From NCBI GenBank assembly GCA_021014945.1, contig MU266530.1:1-52292 (forward strand): DNA of 52,292 nt, written 5' to 3'. Shown in pieces: positions 33,048-42,989 of the stretch. The notes beneath the pieces are model-generated. The model was given only the letters and a program-made list of their open reading frames with translations, did no database searches and was not told where the DNA came from. The translations under genes were made by a program, and so were the position numbers. Position 1 is the stretch's first letter; every line of letters begins with the position of its first letter. This DNA comes from Leucogyrophana mollusca. Lineage: Eukaryota > Basidiomycota > Agaricomycetes > Boletales.

Positions 33048-34600
33048 ATGTTCTTATTCTCAATATCTAGGAGACCACGGTTCGGGTTTTCACCATATAC
33101 AAGCGTAGCTAATCTTCCGGGCGTCCAACCAGGTGGGCCTCAAGTCGGGACTTCTCCTATGTATCAGGACGCCCTCAATTACAGCGAGCAGGCTTATTAC
33201 GGCGGTGGGTACAGTCGTGCATTACAAACAGCTTCAGCTTATTTTACAGGCACCCAATCAGGTGGGCCTCAAGTCGGGAGCGGCCCCACAAGCAGGCCCA
33301 TCCTCACAGCATAACCCATACACCCCGTATCCCCGGGTCGACCGTGGCGGGCCACGAGTGGCCGTGCAGGATCGAGGACGAACACACTCGCCCGTTGTCC
33401 TCGCCCTCAGCTCGCAAGCGCCCACACTCCAGCGCGCTAGAACTAGGTCCGAGAAAGAAAGCGTATGTTTCGATTCAGGTTTGTGTTGTTTAGTTTCTAA
33501 CTTGAACGTTCTCTCATTGTAGAACCACACAAGACCCATTGGTTCATCATGTTCGCCACTTTGGCCGGGCAATTCACGCATTCTGCAACATCCCAAACTC
33601 TGATCGTAGATGGCCTCCTCCGAATGAGTGAACGTATGGATGAGCCAGATGAATTTTATGGTCCCACCTTGGGTTTACGCCGAGAGCATATGGTCTTTCG
33701 AGAGCTTTTGAGGCAGGTGCATGGCCTTGAAAAGCGGATGATGGAGTCCTCGGAAGAGGATGTGATTATAATTGCAGAACCGGTGGACGTGTATTGGGTT
33801 TTCTTACACCATTTCCCAGTGACCCTTATAATTGTTGTGTGCCCGATCCAGAAAGGTGCAAACGGAGCGCGAGCGGATGACATTAAAGGCATCAAAAGTA
33901 CTGTCGTCGACTGGATAACGCCAAAGGGACAGGCCCTGAAGCCTCATATCCACCGGAATGTGAAGTCCGGTCGGGGCTTCAACCACGAGCGCACTGGAGC
34001 TTTGCTCTGTCCCGCTGGCCTTGACTGGTCCAACACCGAATACATTTTTCATTTCTTGTGACGGTGCCCTTGTTCACAGCATGAAGCTACAGAATGAAAG
34101 CAAAACTTGTCAATGGATACAAGTCGCTGGTGATCAATGGCCACTTATGCTGTACACAAGATACGCTCAGAGATGCTCCGTCGACCCTTTATCAAGCGTC
34201 GAATGGTATCTTGCAATGGATTGGAATTGGGATGGCCTTTATGCCGCTGTCAGGGCAGGTTAGGACTCCGTCAGCAATCCGACCAGCGCTTTGTGTCACG
34301 TTCTATCTGTTCTGCGCTGCCCGTCCTAGTGCTGATCAGTCTGCAGGTGGTCCTTTCCCCTCGTCTGCGAGCAATCAGGTCCTAACGCTTTCCTCTTCGG
34401 ACGTTCAACACAAAGATAGTTCCGCCATCGGCATATCCATCCAATCAACTCTTCTTAGCAGTGGTCAAATCGGAGTCTTCTTAGACTTTCCATCCCGTGG
34501 CTCAAACACGACTACGATGGTGGGTATGGAGCACAGACGTCCAGGCTGTTGCCTGAGCGTCTGTCCTCCATCTCCAACATCAACCCGCGCTATAATGTAT
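33048..34600 (+). pseudogene. DUF6698-type protein, decayed
   Basis: An exon ending SSPSARKRPHSSALELGPRK is followed by an intron (GTATGT..TTGTAG, about 33462-33521). The next exon contains SQTLIVDGLLRMSERMDEPD and LGLRREHMVFRELLRQVHGL. Another intron (about 33782-33850) precedes KGANGARADDIKGIKSTVVD and the family signature KSGRGFNHERTGALLCPAGL. Further down, VAGDQWPLMLYTRYAQ matches the next conserved block, but frames change at about 34060-34260. The last readable segment is WLKHDYDGGYGAQTSRLLPE near 34498-34560. Upstream, GGTGGGCCTCAAGTCGGGA occurs twice (33132 and 33262). The DUF6698 role is unknown. I treat it as a pseudogene because the C-terminal half cannot be joined in one frame. 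Confidence 0.65.
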
Positions 34601-35430
34601 ATCTATACCTCCCTTGCTACAGATCCCGCACTCCCTTATCACTTCGCCGTGCGCGCCGTCGCCGCCTCCCTCGCTTCCCCCGTGCCCGCAGCGTTTTCCG
34701 CTCTCGCTCTCGCCGCCTCGCAAACCCTCGCCGCGTCCTCCACTCTCGCTCTTGCCGCCTCGCAAACCCTCGCCGCGTCCGCGGCCATCGAAAGGCTCGT
34801 TGCGGCGTTCGCGCCCGCCGCCGCCGCGGTGACGGCCACCGCGCTAGCGGTCACAACGGCGAGGACTCCAACGGCGGCGAGGGACCTCGCCGCCTGCTTC
34901 TTCGCCCATTCTCCATCCTCTCCTTTGTCCTCGCCTCCTCGTCGGCTTTGTTCGCCATTCCAGAACGTCACCTCCACTCCGACCGACCTCCCCTTCCCTC
35001 CCACCTGCACCGCGCGCTTGACGGCCCCACTCAAGGCCCCAGGGATGCGCGTAAGTAGCCTATGAATCATCGTGCTGTAAGATTGGCAGGGCCCTTAGCG
35101 GATTTTGTATCTAACTAACCAAAACTAATTACGTACCTTTTACAGAGCTGTTTTTGAATAGTAAATTGTTATAACGGACGGGACTCGTCGGATCTGCTCA
35201 GGACGATAGCCAACGGTGAGGCTTCGGATGCTAGGCCCTCAAACCACGAAGATGTCGTCCAAATCCGGAGGCGCGGAAGCAATGCGACCGAATACATCGC
35301 ATGCCGGCGGCAGATTAACCGTGCGAAAGCGAGGTATATAACGGCTTTGCTCGGGACTGTGTTTAAGGTCCACGAATATTCTCTAATAAGCTCTCGGCGG
35401 GTCAGCGCGGCTTGAGTTCAGCTGGAAATC
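34601..35430. other. GC-rich low-complexity segment and gap
   Basis: 34640-35065 is GC- and CG-rich and open in several frames on both strands, giving Ala- or Arg-rich peptides. This is expected from composition alone. It includes a 42-bp direct duplication (GCCGCCTCGCAAACCCTCGC at 34712 and 34754). 35066-35430 shows no gene. Confidence 0.5.
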
Positions 35431-36345
35431 ATTCAAGCGGCACTGGAATGTCTATGTTCGGTCGCAAAGCAGGCTGGTGGCCCTGTGCTATCATCGCCAC
35501 GTTCTCCTACTGCCTTCACCACAAATGCCCAAAAATGACGAAAGCAGCAGCAAGCTCAGCTGTCGAGGGCGCTGGCAATACCGATACCGTCATCACCCAG
35601 TACTGGCACAAATGATGACGCCGGTATCCCAGAGAGAGTGCACGAAGCCTACCTTCGTCCGGCACTTTGTCTTCAAGCCAGTCACCTTTTTCTGGTGAAT
35701 TTGGCTCCGTCACGGATTCCTCAGCTACAGACTGGTCGAAAAGCCATTATGGGCTCTCAACCCAAGCTTTCTCGAAGGATATTGCAGAGATTCTTCTTGC
35801 TCCAGTGGATGAGATGGACGTCGAAATGAAACCAGGTGCACATTGTTCCTATACTGACGCGGAAGCTCACCTGACGTGTTATACTGTAGACGGTCTCATA
35901 TACCTTCCGGAAATCAAGTATCGTCGCGTGCTGAACAAGGCATTTGGACCTGGCGCGTGGGGTCTTTCCCCACGGAGCGAGACCAACGTCGGTCGTAAGG
36001 TTGTAAGCAGGGAGTATGCTCTTGTCGCCAGGGAAGGTAAGCCATGCTTGTTATACGACCTTCATGCCGCTGACATGCAAGCAATAGCTCATGGCGAACA
36101 AGAGTCAAGTTGGTCCCTCCGGTATCCCGACCGCCTCCGAGGCCTGCAAAAGCAACACGCTTATGGGGTGTTGGAAGGACTTGGGTATCGCAATCGAACC
36201 ATGGTGACTGTCTTTTACGTCTTCAATGAAGGCGACCCCCTCAATATCACTTTCTTTTGAAGGGACCCCCGTTTCATCCGCGAGTTCAAGGCAAAGTGCT
36301 GCGTTGAGGTAACGCGGAGCACCTTTGTCTACTAAGAAGAAGTGA
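35430..36345 (+). pseudogene. MGM101: Mitochondrial genome maintenance protein Mgm101-like, broken
   Basis: Mgm101 is a mitochondrial single-strand annealing protein of the Rad52 type that maintains mitochondrial DNA. The readable core starts SPFSGEFGSVTDSSATDWSK, then GLSTQAFSKDIAEILLAPVD. An intron (about 35837-35892) joins it to DGLIYLPEIKYRRVLNKAFG and RSETNVGRKVVSREYALVAR, all highly characteristic. After an intron (about 36035-36081) come IAHGEQE, a one-base insertion near 36110, and [20 protein letters not shown]. Another intron (about 36202-36258) leads to DPRFIREFKAKCCVEV. A second frame change precedes the usual lysine-rich end. The N-terminal mitochondrial targeting region cannot be assembled in one frame. 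An intact copy elsewhere in the genome would be expected, since the gene is needed for mitochondrial DNA. Confidence 0.85.
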
Positions 36346-36361
36346 GTGTAGTGTAGGTTAG

Positions 36362-36670
36362 CTATCGACTTTCAGGGAATGAGTTATTCTTTCTGCTACG
36401 GTCCCTTTGGGATCTCGTCGTGCATCCAATCGTCCACGCGCTCGGGGATATTGAGGTCCCAGCGGCTTCGCGGATCTGGCTGTGCCCGACGCCCAAGCCC
36501 ACATCACTGCCATTGCATGCCGCTGGTCCATACCGCAAGGGCCAATCAGGCCTGCATTTTTCCCAAGAGATCTCCGCCATCTTCTGCAAATGGGACAGGT
36601 CGCATCTCGTCGTCAGTGGCCAGGGGATCCCAATCAAGCACCAGGGGGAGTTCTAGAGTCGAGTGGGGAA
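36362..36670 (-). pseudogene. Fragment of an unknown gene cut by the inverted repeat
   Basis: Minus-strand sequence convergent with MGM101. Frames contain LVLDWDPLATDDEMRPVPFA and, nearer the end, SRWDLNIPERVDDWMHDEIP. It looks like the 3' end of a gene whose upstream part has been replaced at 36671 by the inverted-repeat arm. No family recognised. Confidence 0.35.
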
Positions 36671-37279
36671 ATTGGAACTGCGCTGGCGGCTCGACAGTAT
36701 CTGCACTCAGACATGCCAGTGTGTACTTACTCGTGTTTACAGTGCTGCAGTTCCTCGCCAAGGAATGGAGAAGGCATGCCTTCAACAACGGGTTTTAGCG
36801 CAAGTTCAGTGACTCAAATGGAAAGCCTCTGTCTTACCAACACATCCTTGACCGTCTCTTCGCTGAACCCACCGCGCCACCGCCCAAAACGCTTCCGATG
36901 CTCGTGCCTTCTTTTGGAATGGCTTAGACTGCCCAAACGCTCACGTAGCGTTCCGTTATAACAAGCCTGACAAGTCTTACCTGTACACCAAGGACGATGC
37001 GATCGCGACGGGGTGAGCATGCTCGAGGACTACAAGGAGTTCTGTGTTAGAGTTGTCCTTTGTGGATTCCTGAGCCTTACAATGAGCATCAAAGATGGCC
37101 TCGTCATCTTGCAGGCATATGAAAAAATCCTTCCTGTCTCCGTCGTATGGCGACGCGCGTCGAAGTCCAAGAGTGGAGTTCAGGCGCCGCCTCCGTCGAT
37201 GATGGATAGTGAGGAGGGACAGGAGGACATTGGCGTCACACCCAACCAGAGCACCCTTTCCAGATTCGAGCAGGTTTAG
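36671..37279 (+). pseudogene. Truncated copy of the unrecognised gene at 82-973
   Basis: Carries the same blocks as the left copy (WNCAGGSTVSALRHA, HVAFRYNKPDKSYLYTKDD and MSMLEDYKEFCVRVVLCGF). It lacks the N-terminal 90 or so codons present at 691-973, so it cannot be complete. One visible amino-acid difference is LQVYEK on the left versus LQAYEK here. Confidence 0.5.
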
Positions 37280-37360
37280 AGCACCAACTACGCGGTCGAG
37301 CTCGGGGCTCCGAGCGCTGTTAAGGTGCTGCTTGCTCGGACTTCAAAGTGTTTCAGAGTG
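36671..37360. repeat. Long inverted repeat, right arm (partner 1-690)
   Basis: Reverse complement of 1-690, same length, about four differences noted. The left boundary (36671) interrupts other coding sequence. The right boundary (37360/37361) cannot be verified because the partner runs off the window. Confidence 0.93.
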
Positions 37361-38210
37361 ACGGAGCCGAATAATCCGGAAGAGTAACAGGGGACTCGAC
37401 ACCGCGTCCTTACTGCAGCAACCACGGTTTTGAATGTGTCACACCTGCAGACCCGGGAACCGGAACAGTGACCCCTCTAAATGGTTTATAACACTGCAAG
37501 ATTCGTTGGGAGATCTGGAAGAGAAGGAGGTCGACCAGCTTCTGACCCGGTAGAACCGGTGAACTACCTGCAACGCCACCTGTGTTCTCGTGAAATTCAC
37601 ACCTTGTTGCGGTGGCGTCAGACAATTGTTCCCTTCCTACTCTTGAGGTCAGCACGCTCCGTCCAAGAGCAGTGCGTTGGCTAGAATTAAAGAATGGTGT
37701 CCCGCACCGTAATGGGCTCAGCGCACCAGGTATATCGTCTCGATTGGTCTGAATAGAATTATCAGCCAGCCATCTCAATATCATTATTACTTGCTCATAA
37801 TGTTGCCGCGGTGTGAGGTGGTGTGGGTTGAGTTGCGAACTTACTACCAACCCAACCAACGAGTTCGACTGGGTTGTGAACTCATGGTGGCTCACACCAC
37901 GAGTCGCCAACTCATGCCAATCAGTAGGTGAGTTGGCGCGGAAGCGGTGATGTGCTATACCACATTTATCAACCTGCAGGACGACCGTCGATAAATTTCG
38001 CGATAGCACATAGCTGCAGCACGAAACATTGCAAAGGCGCCCATAATATGGCCGTCTCCATGTCGATACTCCACATGCTTCAGGCTGTGTTCAAGCTCGG
38101 CAACCGGAGTGAAGCGAATTACTATGTCTTGTAAATTCAACACCAACGGTCGTGGGAACTAATCAACATTGAAACACCGCCATGAATGGGGTGAGTACCA
38201 ACGTCTGCAC
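37361..38210. other. Gap without a supported gene
   Basis: A minus-strand frame (37410-38009) is open for 199 codons but shows no recognisable content. It overlaps GT/AC-rich short repeats (GAGTTGCGAAC, GAGTTCGACTGGG and GAGTTGGCG near 37830-37940). Confidence 0.4.
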
Positions 38211-39424
38211 ATGAACCAACCACGTCCGCTCCTTGCATTCATGCTCCCGAACTTATTCCGACCCTCTCCAAGTCCACCGGCTTCTCGCCGATCACAGAGC
38301 GCTGTTAGCTCTCAGGATTCTTCTGAACCTGTTAGCTCACAGACTCCTGCTCCGGCGAGGCGGAAGACTACACCCAAGCCACAGGGGAAGGGAATCCGGG
38401 GAAAACGCCTGGTTCTAGGTATGAGCCTCAGACAATCTCACCTGAATCCTACCTGAATGGATCGATCCACTGCGGCGCGAAGCCTTCGACATTGATGAGT
38501 GCGCGATGGATGTGGACCGACCCAGCGGCGTGGCCGCACGTCAAACGTTATTGGTAACACCTCCCGGGGGTCCGTCCGATCACGTTCAGGTAGGGTCCAC
38601 TCAGTCCAGCGTGTTACTTGCACTAAAGTGGGCGAGTCAGACATGTGATGGCTGTGGTGATTTTGGCGACCTGCTTCAGTGCGAATGTGGGAGCCAAATC
38701 TGCTACAGTCGCTCAGAGTGGCGAGTCGGCTGCGTAGACGTGGAAGTGGCCAATAGCGCCCAGCCCTTCAAGTGCCCACAGTGTGTGTACAAAGCCAATG
38801 AGGCGATGCCTGTAAGCAAGTTGCGCAGCTCATATCGGACCTGAGTCTAAGCTGGAATCAGTACAGGACTAGATCATACGCCCTCACCTATCTCGTCCAA
38901 TCGACGAAGTTGCTTCCGCTCGCCTTCCTCACCGTAGCGTATGAGCAGCCGCGAGACCTTTACTCTCGGGAGTTGTTGTCAGTGCAGTGGAGAACTGAGT
39001 TTGCGGGGATGCCCAAGCGCGTGAGTGGCTTGTTTCCGCGTTGAAGTTTATTCATAACTATGGTGGCTAGTTTTGTGAGGCCGAGGTCTATATGCACCAA
39101 ACAGGCAAGGCGAGGGCCCTAAAGTCAGCGGGGGCCTTCTTAAAGAGCAACGCTCTGGCCAACGTCTTGGTCCTTCTGGATACGCACAGCAACCATGATA
39201 CAGGCATGCTGAGCTGCTCCCCCTGCCTCCAGGGTGGTTACTTTGTGGCCCCAGTACACGAGGTGAGCGACCGTCTGTGCAGCTGTTATGTTCTCACGTC
39301 TAACACTGCCTTTCCCAAGGTTCTCCAACTCAACCTTGGATCTCAATGGGCTCATAGAAAACTGAGAGCACTTCTTGGAGCTGCAAACCAACTAAAAATT
39401 GCTACAACTACATATGTTTCCTGA
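38211..39424 (+). CDS. Cysteine-rich (PHD/B-box-like) protein of an unnamed family
   Basis: ATG at 38211 opens MNQPRPLLAFMLPNLFRPSP, followed by Ser/Pro-rich and basic sequence (ARRKTTPKPQGKGIRGKRLV). The exon ends at a donor at about 38419. The next exon has a zinc-binding pattern, CDGCGDFGDLLQCECGSQIC, then CPQC about 40 residues later. After an intron near 38811-38870, SYALTYLVQSTKLLPLAFLT continues. The frame 39092-39424 gives LANVLVLLDTHSNHDTGMLS, resembling the DTH segment that follows such zinc fingers in other mushroom proteins. Intron ends are plausible and no clear lesion is seen, but the 3' end is uncertain. I know no assigned function. The Cys cluster suggests protein or chromatin binding. 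Confidence 0.5.
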
Positions 39425-40304
39425 CTTGTGAATCAGCTCGATCTATGCGGTGCGGTACTTCGGAGGGCTTGCGGGAGAGAAAAGAAAGGTGTATGATCAT
39501 TAGACAATGATGTATATATGCAAGCAAACGAAGGAGTGAGAGAAATGAATGTGAGACTATGATAGTGTAAAGGTTGGGCGAAAGCCCGGAGGGCTTTCCG
39601 GCCCGGCTGGATGTCCGATATTGAGGGTGCAAGTGAGCTGCGATGGGCGGGTGGGCGCCGAGCAGCTCCAACGCCGATGAGGGCTACCTCGAAGAGTCGA
39701 ACGCATCGAGCCAGGCAAAACTTTGGTGAGGGAGTCGCGCACTTACCTGTGTGACGAACGTGTTTTGCCGTCTGAGAGAGGGAGAGGAGGGTGCGTGCGA
39801 AGGAAGAGTGTTGAGGATTTGTGCGCCGGGAGGTCAGTACTACGGTGTGCGCGGAAGGAAAGAGAGGTGCAGCGCCACCTCGCTTCCTTCCACGTAGACT
39901 CCATTCTCCGTTAGCCTCATGCCTCGGCTAACTCAGAATAACAGCTTTGTATGGCGAGCCTTTTCGAAAATTCTCTAAGTTCAAAGTTGCAGCCACCCCG
40001 CCACAAATAATTGAAGCTCCGACAAAAGACGCCCAGCCACGAAACCCCGTCCGCTTTCCGAACTTTCATCGTCTTCTCCCCCGTCGACGCGCTGACAGTA
40101 TATATTGCTTTCCTTCCTTTCACTCTTCGGGTCACCGGATGCAAGACTCACATTACCGCCAGGATAAGTACTCGAGTACTTGTGGATGGTTGTAACTTGC
40201 TGTGGCTATGGGTCCTGTAGTGGTTTCATAGTAGATATCTGTGTGTAGCTAGCAAATATCATTGATTTTCTTTACTTTTACTACTCGGACTGCACTTGAG
40301 CAAA
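39425..40304. other. Gap without a supported gene
   Basis: Contains GC-rich hairpins (GGAGGGCTTTCC near 39586, TTAGCCTCATGCCTCGGCTAA at 39911-39931) and AT-rich sequence near 40230-40290. No gene recognised. Confidence 0.4.
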
Positions 40305-40530
40305 ACTAAAAAACAAAGTGGGTTTGTATATAACACCCAAAGCCATTTTTTCGCACACCCGAAGGCTGGATGTAGATTTCACGTCGCTGCTTTGGGGTGG
40401 CTTTGATGTCTGCTGCTTTGAGGTCAAATTTACAACAGCGGATTTTTGTAGTAAAAGCATCCGAATTGATATCCGCTTAGACCTCCACTCGCGCGACGTG
40501 ACTTTCACACCCAGCCCTGGCAGACGTGTA
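40305..40530 (-). repeat. Dispersed repeat C, copy 2 (226 bp)
   Basis: Inverted near-identical copy of 19043-19268, exactly the same length. Confidence 0.9.
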
Positions 40531-40687
40531 TACCTCAATTCAGTTATAATCCGGCGCTATACTACTATATACCCTATAGCTATCCACAATAATATTTTTT
40601 AGACCTACTTAATGCCCCACATCCACCTTTCGTACGATGAATTTAACATGCAGTATTTCTCTACCTACTCGTTGGCCTCGACGTTGC

Positions 40688-40810
40688 TATGGTGCCAGAT
40701 CTGTAGGCCGAGCGGGATCTTAAGTCGGCAGCCAGGACATTCAGTGATATTCTGTGAACTTTCGCCTGACTGCTGACTTGGTGGGGTGCTGACTCTAGCG
40801 TGAGGGATAG
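40688..40810 (-). repeat. Dispersed repeat B, copy 2
   Basis: Inverted copy of 2866-2975, about 80% similar, with a roughly 10-bp length difference in the middle. Confidence 0.7.
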
Positions 40811-40962
40811 TAGCCCAAGTCACAAGGAGAACACGTGCGAAATCCGAACAGTGCTCTCCCTTTCGGGGATAGCCGCGTCCGGCGAACGCCGGTTATGACC
40901 CTCATCAGCGGGGTTGTTATTGAAGCGGAGTTTCAACATGCGCAATTTGGTTCGTTTTCTGC

Positions 40963-41545
40963 CCAACACCCTCTTTCACTGTACCCCATCCGGGTCAGTA
41001 ATTAGGACACTGGCGCCTCACCTGGCTCAGTTCGTCCTCACTGCGCCCCCCCTTCCCCCTCGCTGCACCCCATCCGGGTCAGTGACAATTTTGGCTGGTT
41101 CCTCATCTGGCTCAGTCGTTCTCACCTGCGCGCCCCCCTTCTCCCCTGGCTGCACCCCATCCAGGTCAGTAATTTAGGACACTGGCGCCTGGCTCAGCTG
41201 TCCTCACCTGCACGCCCCCTTCCCCCCTTGCTGCACCCCATCCGGGTCAGTAATTAGGACACTGGCGCCTCACCTGGCTCAGCTGTCCTCACCTGGGCAC
41301 CCCCCTTCCCCCCTAGCTGCACTCCACCCGGGTCAGTAATCAGGATGGCTGGTGCTTTATCCGGCTCAGTCCACCCTCACCTGTGCCCTCCCTCGCTGCA
41401 CCTCATCTGGGTCGGTAATGAGGAAAATCTGGTGCCTCACCTGGCTCAGTTGTCCTCACTTGCGCCCCCCCTTCCCCCCTCGCTGCACTCTATCCGGGTC
41501 AGTGATCAGGTTGGCTGGAGCCTCATCTGTCTCAGTTTATCCCCA
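40963..41545 (+). repeat. Dispersed repeat D, tandem array
   Basis: Seven or so degenerate units of about 65-110 bp. Each combines a CTGCACCCCATCCGGGTCAG block, a variable GT/AGGA linker with GGCGCCTCACCTGGCTCAG, and a C-rich TGCGCCCCCCTTCCCCCCT tract. Non-coding. A shorter inverted cluster is at 21262-21500. Strand asymmetry is marked: the plus strand is strongly pyrimidine-rich. Confidence 0.9.
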
Positions 41546-42900
41546 CCTGCACGAACCCCCTTTGAGTGCCACACCATATACTAGCATGTATGTTACTCAC
41601 AGCCACTTGTCTAATAGAAGTCGGCCCAAATTTATATGCAGCAGTAATAAATACATCTTTGGTGACGTACAGCATATCTCTCGAGCACACGAGCGCCACC
41701 ATGGATGTACAATCGAATAAGTTGCTCGGTATTGCGTCTCGACCAATGTCAACAGCATGGACCGGTGTTCCTCCCACCTCGATGTGTCCTGGTACCCATT
41801 CAGGAACAAACGAACTATGGGTGCGTTCGCGACATTTTTGATAATTGTCTGTCGGTTCTTATTGTTTTTTGGTATAGGTTTTGGAACCGTTCCTCGGCGC
41901 CAGTGACAAAATCGAATGGTGATATATGTGCTGCCAGTGAAATGGACGCTGACCCGACTGTTATCACGAGCTGTTATACTCTCAGTGGTCTTGAAGCGTG
42001 AGCTCAACGATTGGAACGGGCGGATCTGCTCACCACCTGAATCCACTAGATATCTTATACAACTCATTGGCATGAATGATTCCCAGATCAATCCGATTGC
42101 ATACTATGATCCCACGGAATCGTGAATCAAATGGAAACGGACATATCTCAAGTACTTGCAGCGTCAATGTGGACAGGTCAGCTGTTATAATTCTGTTACA
42201 TTTACGACCACACCATCATAAGAGGGCTAATATTCATGTCCTACCACCAGCGGTCTCACCAAGTTCACCGGATTTCGACCGTTCGGCCAGCTCACGCCAT
42301 GCACACTGAAAATGCGCTTTGACCCTGAGTATTCACCGTATATCCTCACGAGAAACATTCATGTCACATATCAATATCGCTCGCAGATCAATTGGATCCC
42401 AGTGAGTGGTCTTCAATATCGAGAAAACGCTAACCAATATGCTTTGGATAATCATCATTCGCCCTTGGTGCCTCTGACCATCCTTCTGGCGCATGCTGGC
42501 TCGGAACAACCTCATAAAGCCAATACGGTAACAATACTGATATTTTGGAACTAATATGGCTAGCAAGTCGCCTGCCCACGTTACGAGACGGCGCCAGATA
42601 AGTGGACATCGACAAGTTACGTGCAGCTTGGATGTTTGGTGTCCTAGCGGTCATCGGCGGAAGGGAAGTACACGCACGCTTACAGGAGGGCCCAGATGAC
42701 GCATGTAAGCTGCGAGTGGTAGCAACGCACTACCCATGGCAAGGGAATTGTATCGTTTCAGGGCGAGATGACCAAACGGCGACTGATTTACTACCGCACA
42801 CAAACCTGTTCAAGGACTAGTAGCTGGGTGCGCGAACACCAGAACTCGTGTGGACAAATGCTGTAAGGTGCAGGTAAATGGGGTGAGCACGCGTCACGGA
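41546..42900. other. Gap with weak coding signals
   Basis: Plus-strand patches such as STRYLIQLIGMNDSQINPIA (about 42040-42105) and NIHVTYQYRSQINWIPVSGL (about 42352-42415) look protein-like. They lie in different frames without visible splice signals, and no family is recognised. Probably a decayed gene or an element remnant. Confidence 0.35.
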
Positions 42901-42989
42901 GCCAACTACAATAGTCCATCATCACCCGAAGAACAACTCCGGGAACTCCTCATAAACAACGCGGAACATGCTACCGTGGATATTGTACA

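Noticed and set aside
34601..35065. Ala-rich or Arg-rich protein gene
   Set aside because: Several frames are open on both strands because the sequence is GC-rich and low-complexity. No splice signals or family match.
1..37360. The 690-bp inverted repeats as terminal repeats of one 37-kb transposon (a giant element)
   Set aside because: The left arm is part of a gene that continues inwards past the repeat, and the right arm has a truncated version inserted against another gene. No target-site duplication or transposase linked to the ends is visible, so inverted duplication is simpler.
37410..38009. 199-codon minus-strand ORF
   Set aside because: No recognisable motif, no coding-like composition and overlap with short repeats. 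Length alone is not enough.
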